From the NCBI GenBank assembly GCA_043769005.1, contig JAYVJV010000089.1, positions 1-7,764 of the forward strand: a stretch of 7,764 nt of DNA. The letters run 5' to 3'. The notes beneath the pieces are model-generated. The model was not told the DNA's origin, did no database searches, and worked only from the letters and a program-made list of their open reading frames with translations. The stretch comes from JAAFIP01 sp043769005 (lineage in GTDB: Bacteria; Pseudomonadota; Gammaproteobacteria; Burkholderiales; Burkholderiaceae_C). Position numbers and translations under genes: made by a program. Below are positions 1 to 5,672 of this stretch, piece by piece (position 1 is the stretch's first letter; the number at the start of each line of letters is the position of its first letter).

Positions 1-533
1 TTGGTCATAAACGCGCTCATCTCGGCGCGACCACCCAGTTCGTCGATGAACAATTGGTCTAGCCAAGGTTTGTAGATCTTCAGGTCAGGGTTAGTCAGCA
101 GGCCGTAGCGGTAAAAACGCTCGATGTCGTTGCCTTTGAAGGTGCTGCCGTCACCCCAGATGTTGACCTTATCCTCTTTCATGGCAGACACCAGCATGGT
201 GCCCGTGACAGCGCGGCCCAGCGGCGTGGTGTTGAAGTAGGTGATGCCAGCGGTGCTGATGTGAAAAGCCCCGGCTTGCAGTGCGGCAATGCCTTCAGCG
301 GCCAACTGCGCGCGGCAGTCGATCAAACGCGCTTTTTCTGCGCCGTATTCCATGGCTTTGCGCGGAATCTCGTCATAGTCGGGCTCGTCGGGTTGGCCCA
401 AGTTGGCGGTGTACGCGTAGGGGACAGCGCCCTTGTTTTTCATCCATCGCAGGGCGGCGGACGTGTCCAAGCCGCCCGAGAAGGCGATGCCGACTTTTTG
501 GCCGACGGGGAGGTTTTGAAGAATGGTGGCCAT
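1..533 (-). CDS. argG: Argininosuccinate synthase, N-terminal part (runs off the left edge)
   Basis: ArgG joins citrulline and aspartate using ATP to give argininosuccinate, the penultimate step of arginine synthesis, in the cytoplasm. About 177 codons are visible, read from the ATG at 533-531. The protein begins MATILQNLPVGQKVGIAFSG. The ATP-pyrophosphatase P-loop SGGLDTS is at residues 19-25. It is followed by AYTANLGQPDEPDYDEIP, and then by GRAVTGTMLV and WGDGSTFKGNDIERFYRYG, both typical of the family. The early segments match the longer E. coli-type ArgG (about 447 residues) rather than the shorter type, so about 60% of the gene lies outside the window. The start is fixed by the family N-terminus. 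The only Shine-Dalgarno-like run (AGGA) is about 12 nt upstream, which is rather far. The leader carries a short hairpin repeat. No frameshift is seen. Confidence 0.97.
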   Translation of the reverse strand, partial: MATILQNLPVGQKVGIAFSGGLDTSAALRWMKNKGAVPYAYTANLGQPDEPDYDEIPRKAMEYGAEKARLIDCRAQLAAEGIAALQAGAFHISTAGITYFNTTPLGRAVTGTMLVSAMKEDKVNIWGDGSTFKGNDIERFYRYGLLTNPDLKIYKPWLDQLFIDELGGRAEMSAFMT

Positions 534-557
534 GGTGGTTTTAGATCCTGGGTGCAA

Positions 558-587
558 AGGGCACTTCGACAAGCTCAGTGCGAACGG
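558..587. repeat. Short hairpin repeat in the argG leader (CTTCGACAAGCTCAG type)
   Basis: This stretch contains CACTTCGACAAGCTCAGTG followed by CGAACGG. GCACT at 561-565 pairs with AGTGC at 577-581, giving a five-base stem with an 11-base loop. From memory, near-identical sequences (CTTCGACAAGCTCAGG...CGAACGG) are dispersed in many proteobacterial genomes as REP-like intergenic elements. Only one copy is in this window, so its repeat status is recalled rather than seen. It lies 25-54 nt upstream of the argG start, between ppnP and argG, so it would be in any read-through mRNA. No U-tract follows on either strand, so an intrinsic terminator is not supported. Confidence 0.55.
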
Positions 588-608
588 ATTAGGGTGCAGC
601 GCGAGGGT

Positions 609-926
609 TTAACCAAAATGGCAAATGTAGTGGTAAGCCTCGGCCACTTTGATTTCAAATTTGGAGTTGCCAGGCACGTTAAATTTTTCGCCCGCGCTGG
701 ACTTTACCCAGGCATCGCTACCGGCCAGCTTGTACTCACATGAGCCCGCCACACATTCCATGATCTCAGGTGCGCCCGTGCCAAAGGTGAGCTGGCTGGG
801 CAGCACCACGCCAACCGATTTTTTGGTGCCATCGGCCAGCGCGAAGCTGTGGCTGACGCATTTGCCATCAAAGTACACGTTGGCGGCGGTGGTGAGGGTG
901 ACGTTGGGGAGGGTCGTAGTGGTCAT
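609..926 (-). CDS. ppnP: Pyrimidine/purine nucleoside phosphorylase PpnP (formerly DUF1255/YaiE)
   Basis: The product is 105 residues. PpnP enzymes cleave many purine and pyrimidine nucleosides with phosphate to free base and ribose-1-phosphate, a cytoplasmic salvage reaction. The sequence follows E. coli YaiE along most of its length: NVYFDGKCVSHSF near the N-terminus, SVGVVLPSQLTFGTGAPEIM in the middle, then GEKFNVPGNSKFEIKVAE and YHYICHFG at the end. It is a single small cupin barrel. It has about ten more N-terminal residues than E. coli (94 aa), a Thr-rich start MTTTTLPNVTL. There is no clear ribosome binding site before the ATG at 926-924, so a start slightly further in cannot be excluded. 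It lies 69 bp after the kinase gene and 75 bp before argG on the same strand. A link to either neighbour is not evident beyond shared direction. Confidence 0.93.
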   Translation of the reverse strand: MTTTTLPNVTLTTAANVYFDGKCVSHSFALADGTKKSVGVVLPSQLTFGTGAPEIMECVAGSCEYKLAGSDAWVKSSAGEKFNVPGNSKFEIKVAEAYHYICHFG

Positions 927-995
927 GGTGAATAGGCGTTGACGTTTTGCACAGGGTGCTGGGTGAAAGTTGTGATTTTACGATGATCGATGCTG

Positions 996-2753
996 TCAGG
1001 CTAAAACCATCTCCACCACCGTACGCCCCGCTGCGCTTTCTATGTGTAGCTGCGCCCCAATCGCCCTCGCCCGTTCACGCAGCGAGGCCAACCTGCGATG
1101 ACTGGTGCTTTGCGGGTCAAAGCCGCAGCCATCGTCGATCACCCGCACCAGCGCTGCATTGTCCTGCGCCCGTGCCTCGATGCGTACGGTGCGCGCCTTT
1201 GCATGCTGCAGCACATTGGACAGTGCCTCAAACAGCATGTACTGCAACTGACGCATGGCGCTATGGTCTAACCTGGCGATGGGGGGCAGCAGGTCAACGT
1301 CCCATTCAAACAGCATGCCGCTGGAAGTAAAGCGTGGCTCCAGGCGGTAGCGCAGGTTGGCCAGCAGGGCGGTGATGTCGCCAGCCACCAGGTGCATGGA
1401 GTCAATCGAGAGTTTGAGCTGGTCCAGCGAGTCACGCAGGGTGGTCAGCACCTGGCCATCGCTGGCCTGGCCCGATTGCAGTTGGCGAATGGCGGCGCTG
1501 ATGTGCGAGCCTACACCGTCGTGCATGTCGCGCAAAATGCGGGTGCGTTCAAGGTTGCGCTCCTGCTCACGGGCCAGCAGCTCAAGTTTTTGGTAACTAG
1601 CGGCTAGCTCACTTTCTTTGTCAGCAACGCGCCGCTCCAGACTGTGCAGCAGCTCGTGGGCCTGGGCACTGGCTGCGCGAAAGCGATGGATGACGGTGCT
1701 CAATACCAGCGCGCCCAGCAGGGCATAGGCATAACGTGGCCATGCGCTGGTCTCCAGTTGCTGGGAGTAATGCTGCTGCCACAGCGCACTGGCAAACGCC
1801 AGCACGATGCAAAGCAAGCTAGCCGCCGCCAGGCTGCGCAGCCACCGTGGGCGCGCTGTACGCAGCAGTTGAATGGCCAGTAGCAGGCTTGCCAGCAGGG
1901 CTGTACCCGCCGCGAACGCCATTAGCACCTGCCAGGCCGGCCAGGGCAGAGGCGGGTGTTCGGTTAATCTGTCGGCCAAGTAGAGGGCCCAGCCCAGCGC
2001 GGCTAGGGCGGCATAGCCGTACATGCGGTCGCGTTGCGCGGCTGCGCTGGGTGTGGGCTGGGGGTTGACCCGTGGGCTGATCAAAGCACTAGGCTGCGTC
2101 CACCACAGCGCAGCGGCCAATAGACCCGCGAGCAGCAGCACGATCAGCACGGCCAATACGGCTGCACTCTGCGCGCGGTAGGCACGGTCGTACAGGACGC
2201 GTATCTTTTTTTCGCTACCCACACGCACCGCACTTAATCCGCCGCTGCGCCCGCTATCGGCGTGAATGTGAACACGCAGCAGATTGTTTTTTTGCAGTAA
2301 CTGCGGCGAAATGGGCACGTAGCGCGGGATTTTGGCAAAGTCGGCACCAGTTTGGTCGTGCAGCACGCCGTTTTGCGACAGCAGCGTGCCGTTGAGCCAG
2401 ATTTCAAAGCGGTTGCCTACCACGGGCAAGAGCGCAGCATAGGGCGTAGCGGGCTCCTCGGGGAGTGAAAAAGCCACTTCAAAGCTGGCCTGCCCCGACT
2501 GACCTGGCTGCTGGCGATCCCAATGGTAGGGTAGGGTCACCAAGCTCAGTTCCGCACTGCCTTGCACGGTGAGCAGGGCTTGGGCCTGGTCGATCAGGAT
2601 GATGGGTGGGTCGTTTTTACCCGCTTCTTGCTGGCTGGCCAAAGCGCCGTGTGCCGACAGTGCCGCAAGGCAAAGCGCCAGCAGCGCAGCGCGCAGCCAC
2701 AGCGGGCACAGCTTGGCCAGTGCGCCTGCCTGCATACTGCCTGGCGTGAACAA
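996..2753 (-). CDS. Membrane sensor histidine kinase, NarL/DesK class (HisKA_3), with periplasmic jelly-roll-like domain
   Basis: The product is 585 residues from the TTG at 2753 (579 from the in-frame ATG at 2735). A signal peptide covers about residues 1-39. A periplasmic, probably beta-sandwich, region covers about 60-190 and includes FEIWLNGTLLSQNG at 116-129, like the 7TMR-DISM type. About five membrane helices follow (near 196-217, 244-262, 272-297, 305-325, 339-356), then a coiled coil (about 360-405). The phosphoacceptor block ERTRILRDMHDGVGSH has its His at 411. The ATPase domain has the N-box EALSNVLQHAKA at 509-520 and the G1 box DDGCGFD at 540-546. It is expected to sense an external or membrane signal and phosphorylate a LuxR-type regulator, but none is adjacent. 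Two departures are visible: Ser at His+5 where NarX has Gln, and HRRL at 552-555 where a Gly-x-Gly-Leu lid is usual. The ligand is unknown. Confidence 0.9.
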   Translation of the reverse strand: MFTPGSMQAGALAKLCPLWLRAALLALCLAALSAHGALASQQEAGKNDPPIILIDQAQALLTVQGSAELSLVTLPYHWDRQQPGQSGQASFEVAFSLPEEPATPYAALLPVVGNRFEIWLNGTLLSQNGVLHDQTGADFAKIPRYVPISPQLLQKNNLLRVHIHADSGRSGGLSAVRVGSEKKIRVLYDRAYRAQSAAVLAVLIVLLLAGLLAAALWWTQPSALISPRVNPQPTPSAAAQRDRMYGYAALAALGWALYLADRLTEHPPLPWPAWQVLMAFAAGTALLASLLLAIQLLRTARPRWLRSLAAASLLCIVLAFASALWQQHYSQQLETSAWPRYAYALLGALVLSTVIHRFRAASAQAHELLHSLERRVADKESELAASYQKLELLAREQERNLERTRILRDMHDGVGSHISAAIRQLQSGQASDGQVLTTLRDSLDQLKLSIDSMHLVAGDITALLANLRYRLEPRFTSSGMLFEWDVDLLPPIARLDHSAMRQLQYMLFEALSNVLQHAKARTVRIEARAQDNAALVRVIDDGCGFDPQSTSHRRLASLRERARAIGAQLHIESAAGRTVVEMVLA

Positions 2754-2765
2754 GTATCAGCCCTA
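2754..2765 (-). promoter_or_regulatory. Ribosome binding site of the kinase gene overlapping the arsC-like stop codon
   Basis: Read on the minus strand, the arsC-like gene ends in TAG (2765-2763). That codon is part of TAGGGCTGATAC directly before TTG at 2753. The AGGG lies 7 nt ahead of the TTG, an ideal Shine-Dalgarno distance, and this favours TTG over the ATG at 2735. The ATG has only AGG four bases upstream. The 9-nt gap and the shared stop/RBS bases suggest translational coupling of the two genes. Confidence 0.6.
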
Positions 2766-3101
2766 TCGCACCCAAGCGTCGGGACTAAAGCCCACGCTCA
2801 GCCTTGCGCCATGGGCTACCACGGGTCGTTTGATCACGCTAGGCTCGCGCAGCATCAAAGCTTTGGCCGTTGCGGCATTAACTACCGCAGATTGCTGCGC
2901 TGCATCCAGTTTGCGCCAGGTGCTGCCTTTTTTGTTCACCAGCGCCTCCCAACCCACGGCCGCTATCCATTGATCGAGCGCCTGGGCAGGCACGCCCAGT
3001 TTTTTAAAATCGTGAAACTGGTAGGCCATGGCCTGCGCGTCAAACCAGGCGCGGGACTTTTTAACCGTGTCGCAGTTGGGGATACCGTAGAGCATGATCA
3101 T
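2763..3101 (-). CDS. ArsC/Spx-family thioredoxin-fold protein (YffB type)
   Basis: The product is 112 residues, cytoplasmic, with an arsenate-reductase-like thioredoxin fold. It begins MIMLYGIPNCDTVKKSRAW, aligning with E. coli YffB (MVTLYGIKNCDTIKKARRW), and continues with GWEALVNKKGSTWRKLD (50-66) and the IKRP cis-proline block (90-93). Cys10 is the only cysteine, so the multi-cysteine relay of true arsenate reductases is absent. The family relative YffB is thought to be a glutathione-dependent thiol reductase, and its physiological substrate is not settled. There is no arsenic gene nearby, so an arsenic role is not supported. The ATG at 3101 matches the family N-terminus. A second ATG at 3095 has a better placed GGGA and may be used. 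It is the first gene of a unit with the histidine kinase and lies divergent from folC, with a short repeat right before its start. Confidence 0.9.
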   Translation of the reverse strand: MIMLYGIPNCDTVKKSRAWFDAQAMAYQFHDFKKLGVPAQALDQWIAAVGWEALVNKKGSTWRKLDAAQQSAVVNAATAKALMLREPSVIKRPVVAHGARLSVGFSPDAWVR

Positions 3102-3108
3102 CCCGCTA

Positions 3109-3177
3109 TTTTAGTGCCAAATCAGCCTATAGCCCAATAAAATATAGTGTAAGCAGCTATTGAATATATAGCGAATG
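3109..3177. repeat. AT-rich interspersed repeat, copy A, in the arsC-like/folC spacer
   Basis: Copy A carries the shared core AGYRYAAGCAGCTA as AGTGTAAGCAGCTA at 3146-3159. Aligned without gaps to the complement of copy B (3537-3600), 42 of 64 bases match by hand count. Against copy C (4989-5030), 34 of 42 match, and similarity runs on a few bases (GCGAMTG). It fills nearly half of the 153-bp divergent spacer and ends 8 bp from the arsC-like start. Its low GC stands out against the flanking coding DNA. It includes CCTATAGCC, one base short of the perfect palindrome GGCTATAGCC in copy B. Confidence 0.75.
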
Positions 3178-3188
3178 TCACGTATCAA
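3160..3188 (+). promoter_or_regulatory. Possible sigma-70 promoter for folC, partly inside repeat copy A
   Basis: TTGAAT (3160-3165) and TATCAA (3183-3188) are separated by 17 bp, each matching four of six consensus bases. This would start transcription near 3195, leaving a leader of about 60 nt before the folC ATG at 3255. The -35 half lies inside the repeat. AT-rich DNA throws up such matches by chance, and TATAGT at 3143-3148 is a competing -10 without a good -35. The position in a divergent spacer is the main support. Confidence 0.2.
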
Positions 3189-3254
3189 CAGGTGCCTGCG
3201 CAGATAGTGCAGACGGGTACCGTGCGTTTGCGGGCACTCAGCGACAATATCGCC

Positions 3255-4646
3255 ATGACCGAGCTGCACACCCTGGAAGACTGGCTAGCCTATATCGAAG
3301 GCTTGCATCCCAAAAACATTGACATGGGCCTGGACCGCGTGCGCGCCGTCTGGCAGCGCCTGGGCTTGCAATTTAGCTGCCCTGTTATCACCGTCGCGGG
3401 GACGAATGGCAAAGGCTCTACCTGCGCCATGCTGGAGTCTATCTACACCCAAGCGGGCTACCGTACGGCGGTGTACAGCAGCCCACACTTGGTGCACTTT
3501 ATGGAGCGCTGCCGGATCGCTGGGCAGCAGGCTAATGCTGCAAATTTTATAGCTGCTTGTGCTTATATTAAAATGGCTATAGCCGGATTAGATGCTAAAA
3601 CGGGGGCGAAAATCCAGCCTGAAATAAGTCTGAGCTATTTTGAGTTCACCACCCTGGCCTTTTTTATGCTGATGTGTCAGCAAAACCTGGACGTAGCAAT
3701 TTTGGAGGTCGGCCTGGGCGGCCGGCTGGACGCAGTCAACATCATCGACACCGACTGCGCCATCATCACCAGTATTGACCTGGATCATATGGAGTACCTG
3801 GGCAACACCCGCGAGGCCATTGGCTTTGAGAAGGCAGGCATCATGCGCCCCGGTAAACCCGCCATCGTGGGCGACCCGCTGCCGCCTGCGAGCATTGCCC
3901 AGCACGCCAAGGCCATTGGCGCTGACCTGTACCAAATGGGCGCGGACTTTAACTACAGCGGCGACCCGCAGCAGTGGAGCTGGGCGGGGCGGGACACGGG
4001 TGGGCAGCCGCGCCGCTACGCTGGGCTGGCTTACCCGGCGCTGCGCGGTGCCAACCAGCTCATCAACGCCAGTGGAGTGCTGGCGGCCATTACCGCGCTG
4101 CGCGACAAGCTGCCGGTGACAGCGCAGGCCGTGCGCAATGGTTTTGCCTTTGTCGAGCTGCCGGGGCGCTTTCAGATCGTGCCTGGCCAGCCTACGCTGG
4201 TGCTGGACGTGGCACACAACCCGCACTCGGTGGCGGCGCTGGCGGCCAACCTGGATGCGATGGGTTTTTACCCCACCACCCATGCCGTGTTTGGGGCTAT
4301 GGCCGACAAAGACCTGGCCGCCATGTGGCCCAAGGTCTCACCCATGATCGACAAATGGTACTTTACCGATTTGCCCACCGCACGCGCGGCTACGGCGCTG
4401 GCCCTGCAAACCCTATGGCGGGCGCAAAACCAGCGTAAAGATACCGCCAGCAGCACTTACACCTCGCCACAAGCGGCGCTGGATGCAGCCGTGGCAGCGG
4501 CCAGTGCAACCGATAGAATCGTGGTGTTTGGCTCGTTCTACACGGTAGGCGGTGTTTTGCAGCACGGCACACCGCGTCTGCACGCTCCCCATCTGGGGCA
4601 ATCCAGCACATCGCACAACGCACAGGGTACACATGGCTTGGTTTAA
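3255..4646 (+). CDS. folC: Bifunctional folylpolyglutamate synthase / dihydrofolate synthase
   Basis: FolC makes dihydrofolate from dihydropteroate and glutamate, then adds further glutamates to reduced folates, in the cytoplasm with ATP. The product is 463 residues from the ATG at 3255. It has the Mur-ligase P-loop GTNGKGST (49-56), SSPHLVHFMERCRI (75-88), EVGLGGRLDAVN (151-162), DLDHMEYLG (175-183), FEKAGIMRPG (191-200), LVLDVAHNPHSV (315-326) and FGSFYTVGGVL (425-435). The ATG matches the family start (LEDWLAYIEGLHPKNIDMGL); an in-frame GTG at 3192 would add 21 unconserved residues, and neither has a clear ribosome binding site. It is longer than E. coli FolC (422) for two visible reasons. 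A repeat-derived segment sits at about residues 95-115, between CRI and SLSYFEF. The C-terminal tail after residue 447 runs 14 nt into the next gene. Confidence 0.96.
   Translation: MTELHTLEDWLAYIEGLHPKNIDMGLDRVRAVWQRLGLQFSCPVITVAGTNGKGSTCAMLESIYTQAGYRTAVYSSPHLVHFMERCRIAGQQANAANFIAACAYIKMAIAGLDAKTGAKIQPEISLSYFEFTTLAFFMLMCQQNLDVAILEVGLGGRLDAVNIIDTDCAIITSIDLDHMEYLGNTREAIGFEKAGIMRPGKPAIVGDPLPPASIAQHAKAIGADLYQMGADFNYSGDPQQWSWAGRDTGGQPRRYAGLAYPALRGANQLINASGVLAAITALRDKLPVTAQAVRNGFAFVELPGRFQIVPGQPTLVLDVAHNPHSVAALAANLDAMGFYPTTHAVFGAMADKDLAAMWPKVSPMIDKWYFTDLPTARAATALALQTLWRAQNQRKDTASSTYTSPQAALDAAVAAASATDRIVVFGSFYTVGGVLQHGTPRLHAPHLGQSSTSHNAQGTHGLV
3537..3600 (-). repeat. AT-rich interspersed repeat, copy B, inside folC
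   Basis: On the minus strand this copy reads AGCACAAGCAGCTA (complement of 3550-3563), matching the cores of copies A and C. It includes the perfect 10-bp palindrome GGCTATAGCC at 3575-3584. The 27-base core segment matches copy C at 20 positions, and the full 64 bases match copy A at 42. Its orientation is opposite to copies A and C. folC reads through it without a stop, giving residues about 95-115 (AANFIAACAYIKMAIAGLDA and onward). It has rare-looking AT-rich codons (ATA, TTA, TTT, AAA) amid GC-rich coding sequence. Confidence 0.75.
4624..4646 (+). promoter_or_regulatory. Ribosome binding site and 14-nt folC/SPOR gene overlap
   Basis: AGGG at 4624-4627, followed by TACAC, precedes the ATG at 4633-4635 at a good Shine-Dalgarno distance. 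It lies inside the last codons of folC, whose TAA is at 4644-4646 in another frame. The 14-nt overlap implies co-transcription and possible coupled translation. This decides the SPOR gene start against the in-frame upstream ATG at 4552. Confidence 0.7.
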
Positions 4647-5586
4647 ATTGGGTAAAAAAGAGGTGCATTTGCACGACGACGCGCCTGTGGAAAGCGTAGA
4701 GGCGCTGCGCAACCGCGCCAAATACCGCCTGATAGGCTCAGTGGTACTGGTAGCCGCAGGGGTCGTTGGCTTCCCCATGCTGTTTGACAGCAAGCCGCGC
4801 ACCGTCGCGCTAGACATCCCGATTGAGATTCCCGATAAAACCAAAACCAAGCCCTTGACCATCGCGCCGCCCAGCCCAGCTACCAAGCCCGCCCCCGGCG
4901 CGGTGGTAGAAGACAAAATCAGCTTATCAGGCAAAGAAGAGATCGTAGCCCCCAACAAGACTGGTAAAAAAGAAGGAAATACGGCCGCAGACCAATCAAA
5001 TGTAGCGCAAGCAGCTACTAAAAATATAGCGACTGGTGCTGTAGTGGGTGCCGCTGTGGTGGCAGCAGGCGTGGCCGTAAAAGCCAATTCCGATAAAACC
5101 ACCGATAAAACTGGGGCTGATAAAACTGCCGCTGACAAGGCTGCTGCTGATAAAGCCGCAGCAGACAAAGCCAAAGCCGCTGAGGCCGACAAAGCGCGCA
5201 AACTGGCCGAGGCCGACAAAGCCAAAATCGCCGCCGAGGCCAGCCGTGCCAAGGCTTTGCTAGAAGGCAAAGCTGCGCAGGCCAAGCTCGCTGCTGCGCC
5301 AGCCGCTGCAGCAGCGACCACCGCCGCAGCCAGTGCAGCCAATGCCAACCCGCCCGGCACGCGCTACATCGTGCAGTTTGGCTCCTACGCCGAGTCTGCC
5401 AAAGCGCAAGAGGCCCGCGTGAAGGTAGAAAAAGCGGGGCTTAAAACCTATAGTCAAATCGCCAAAACCCCCGAGGGCGAGCGCATCCGCGTGCGGGTGG
5501 GGCCGTTTGCCACGCAGGCCGAGGCCGACAAAGCCGCCGCCAAGATCAAGGCGCTAGACCTGCCCGCCGCTATTTTGACCCTCTAA
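4633..5586 (+). CDS. Membrane-anchored SPOR-domain cell-envelope protein
   Basis: The product is 317 residues. A short basic cytoplasmic N-terminus (MAWFKLGKKEVHLHDD) leads to one membrane helix at about 31-51 (YRLIGSVVLVAAGVVGFPML). A Pro/Lys-rich linker, an Ala/Lys/Asp-rich helical stretch (about 150-225) and a C-terminal SPOR domain at about 244-317 follow (RYIVQFGSYAESAKAQEA ... RIRVRVGPFATQAEADKAAA). SPOR domains bind glycan strands stripped of stem peptides, usually at the division septum. The layout recalls FtsN and DedD, so a role in division or peptidoglycan remodelling is likely, but the gene cannot be named as either. Two oddities are a repeat-encoded peptide at about residues 119-133 and, directly after it, a second hydrophobic run (132-149). 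The start is set by the Shine-Dalgarno AGGG and the overlap with folC. It sits between folC and cvpA. Confidence 0.9.
   Translation: MAWFKLGKKEVHLHDDAPVESVEALRNRAKYRLIGSVVLVAAGVVGFPMLFDSKPRTVALDIPIEIPDKTKTKPLTIAPPSPATKPAPGAVVEDKISLSGKEEIVAPNKTGKKEGNTAADQSNVAQAATKNIATGAVVGAAVVAAGVAVKANSDKTTDKTGADKTAADKAAADKAAADKAKAAEADKARKLAEADKAKIAAEASRAKALLEGKAAQAKLAAAPAAAAATTAAASAANANPPGTRYIVQFGSYAESAKAQEARVKVEKAGLKTYSQIAKTPEGERIRVRVGPFATQAEADKAAAKIKALDLPAAILTL
4989..5035 (+). repeat. AT-rich interspersed repeat, copy C, inside the SPOR-protein gene
   Basis: The core AGCGCAAGCAGCTA is at 5004-5017 and TATAGCGACTG at 5025-5035. It matches copy A at 34 of 42 positions (4989-5030 against 3131-3172) in the same orientation relative to the plus strand. 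Similarity upstream of 4989 fades, so this is a partial or more diverged copy. The gene reads through it in frame as DQSNVAQAATKNIATG (residues about 120-135), in the linker between the membrane anchor and the Ala/Lys-rich stretch. Confidence 0.7.
5113..5241 (+). repeat. Degenerate ADKA/AADKA coding repeat in the SPOR protein
   Basis: Residues 161-203 repeat the unit A-D-K-x-A (GADKTAADKAAADKAAADKA, then AEADKARKLAEADKAK). Ala and Lys codons vary between units (GCT/GCC/GCA, AAA/AAG), so the repeats are conserved at protein level more than as DNA. The composition resembles the long helical domain of TolA and would form a charged helical spacer reaching across the periplasm. Confidence 0.7.
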
Positions 5587-5672
5587 ATCTCGCCCTGGCC
5601 CTTGGTTTACCTTAGCCCACCCACCTCCTTCGTCTGTTCGCCATGGACAGCGCAACACCCTAGGCATATCGC
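5587..5672. other. Intergenic spacer between the SPOR gene and cvpA
   Basis: This 86-bp gap has no recognisable hairpin terminator and no convincing promoter. A weak TAGG lies 8 nt before the cvpA ATG at 5673. It is the largest gap among the plus-strand genes, so an internal promoter could lie here, but none is visible. Confidence 0.4.

Noticed and set aside
2763..3101. Arsenic resistance gene
   Set aside because: Only one cysteine is present and there is no arsR, arsB or other arsenic gene in view; the sequence fits the YffB/Spx-like branch.
3192..3254. folC start at GTG 3192
   Set aside because: It adds 21 residues not typical of FolC and has no ribosome binding site; ATG 3255 fits the family N-terminus, though it also lacks a strong site.
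3588..4283. 231-codon open frame on the minus strand inside folC
   Set aside because: The opposite frame of a well-conserved gene; composition is His/Arg/Val-rich as expected of a GC-rich shadow, with no recognisable family.
4552..4632. Extended SPOR-protein start at the in-frame ATG 4552
   Set aside because: The added 27 residues are a frame of conserved folC sequence, and the ATG at 4633 has a good ribosome binding site.
4413..5360. Long Ala/Ser/Leu-rich open frame (315 codons) on the minus strand opposite the SPOR gene
   Set aside because: It is the antisense shadow of the Ala/Lys-rich coding repeat; low complexity, no domain, and the plus-strand SPOR protein is clearly real.
5437..5465. 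AT-richer AAAACCTATAGTC stretch in the SPOR domain that recalls the repeat
   Set aside because: It encodes ordinary conserved SPOR-domain sequence and lacks the repeat core.
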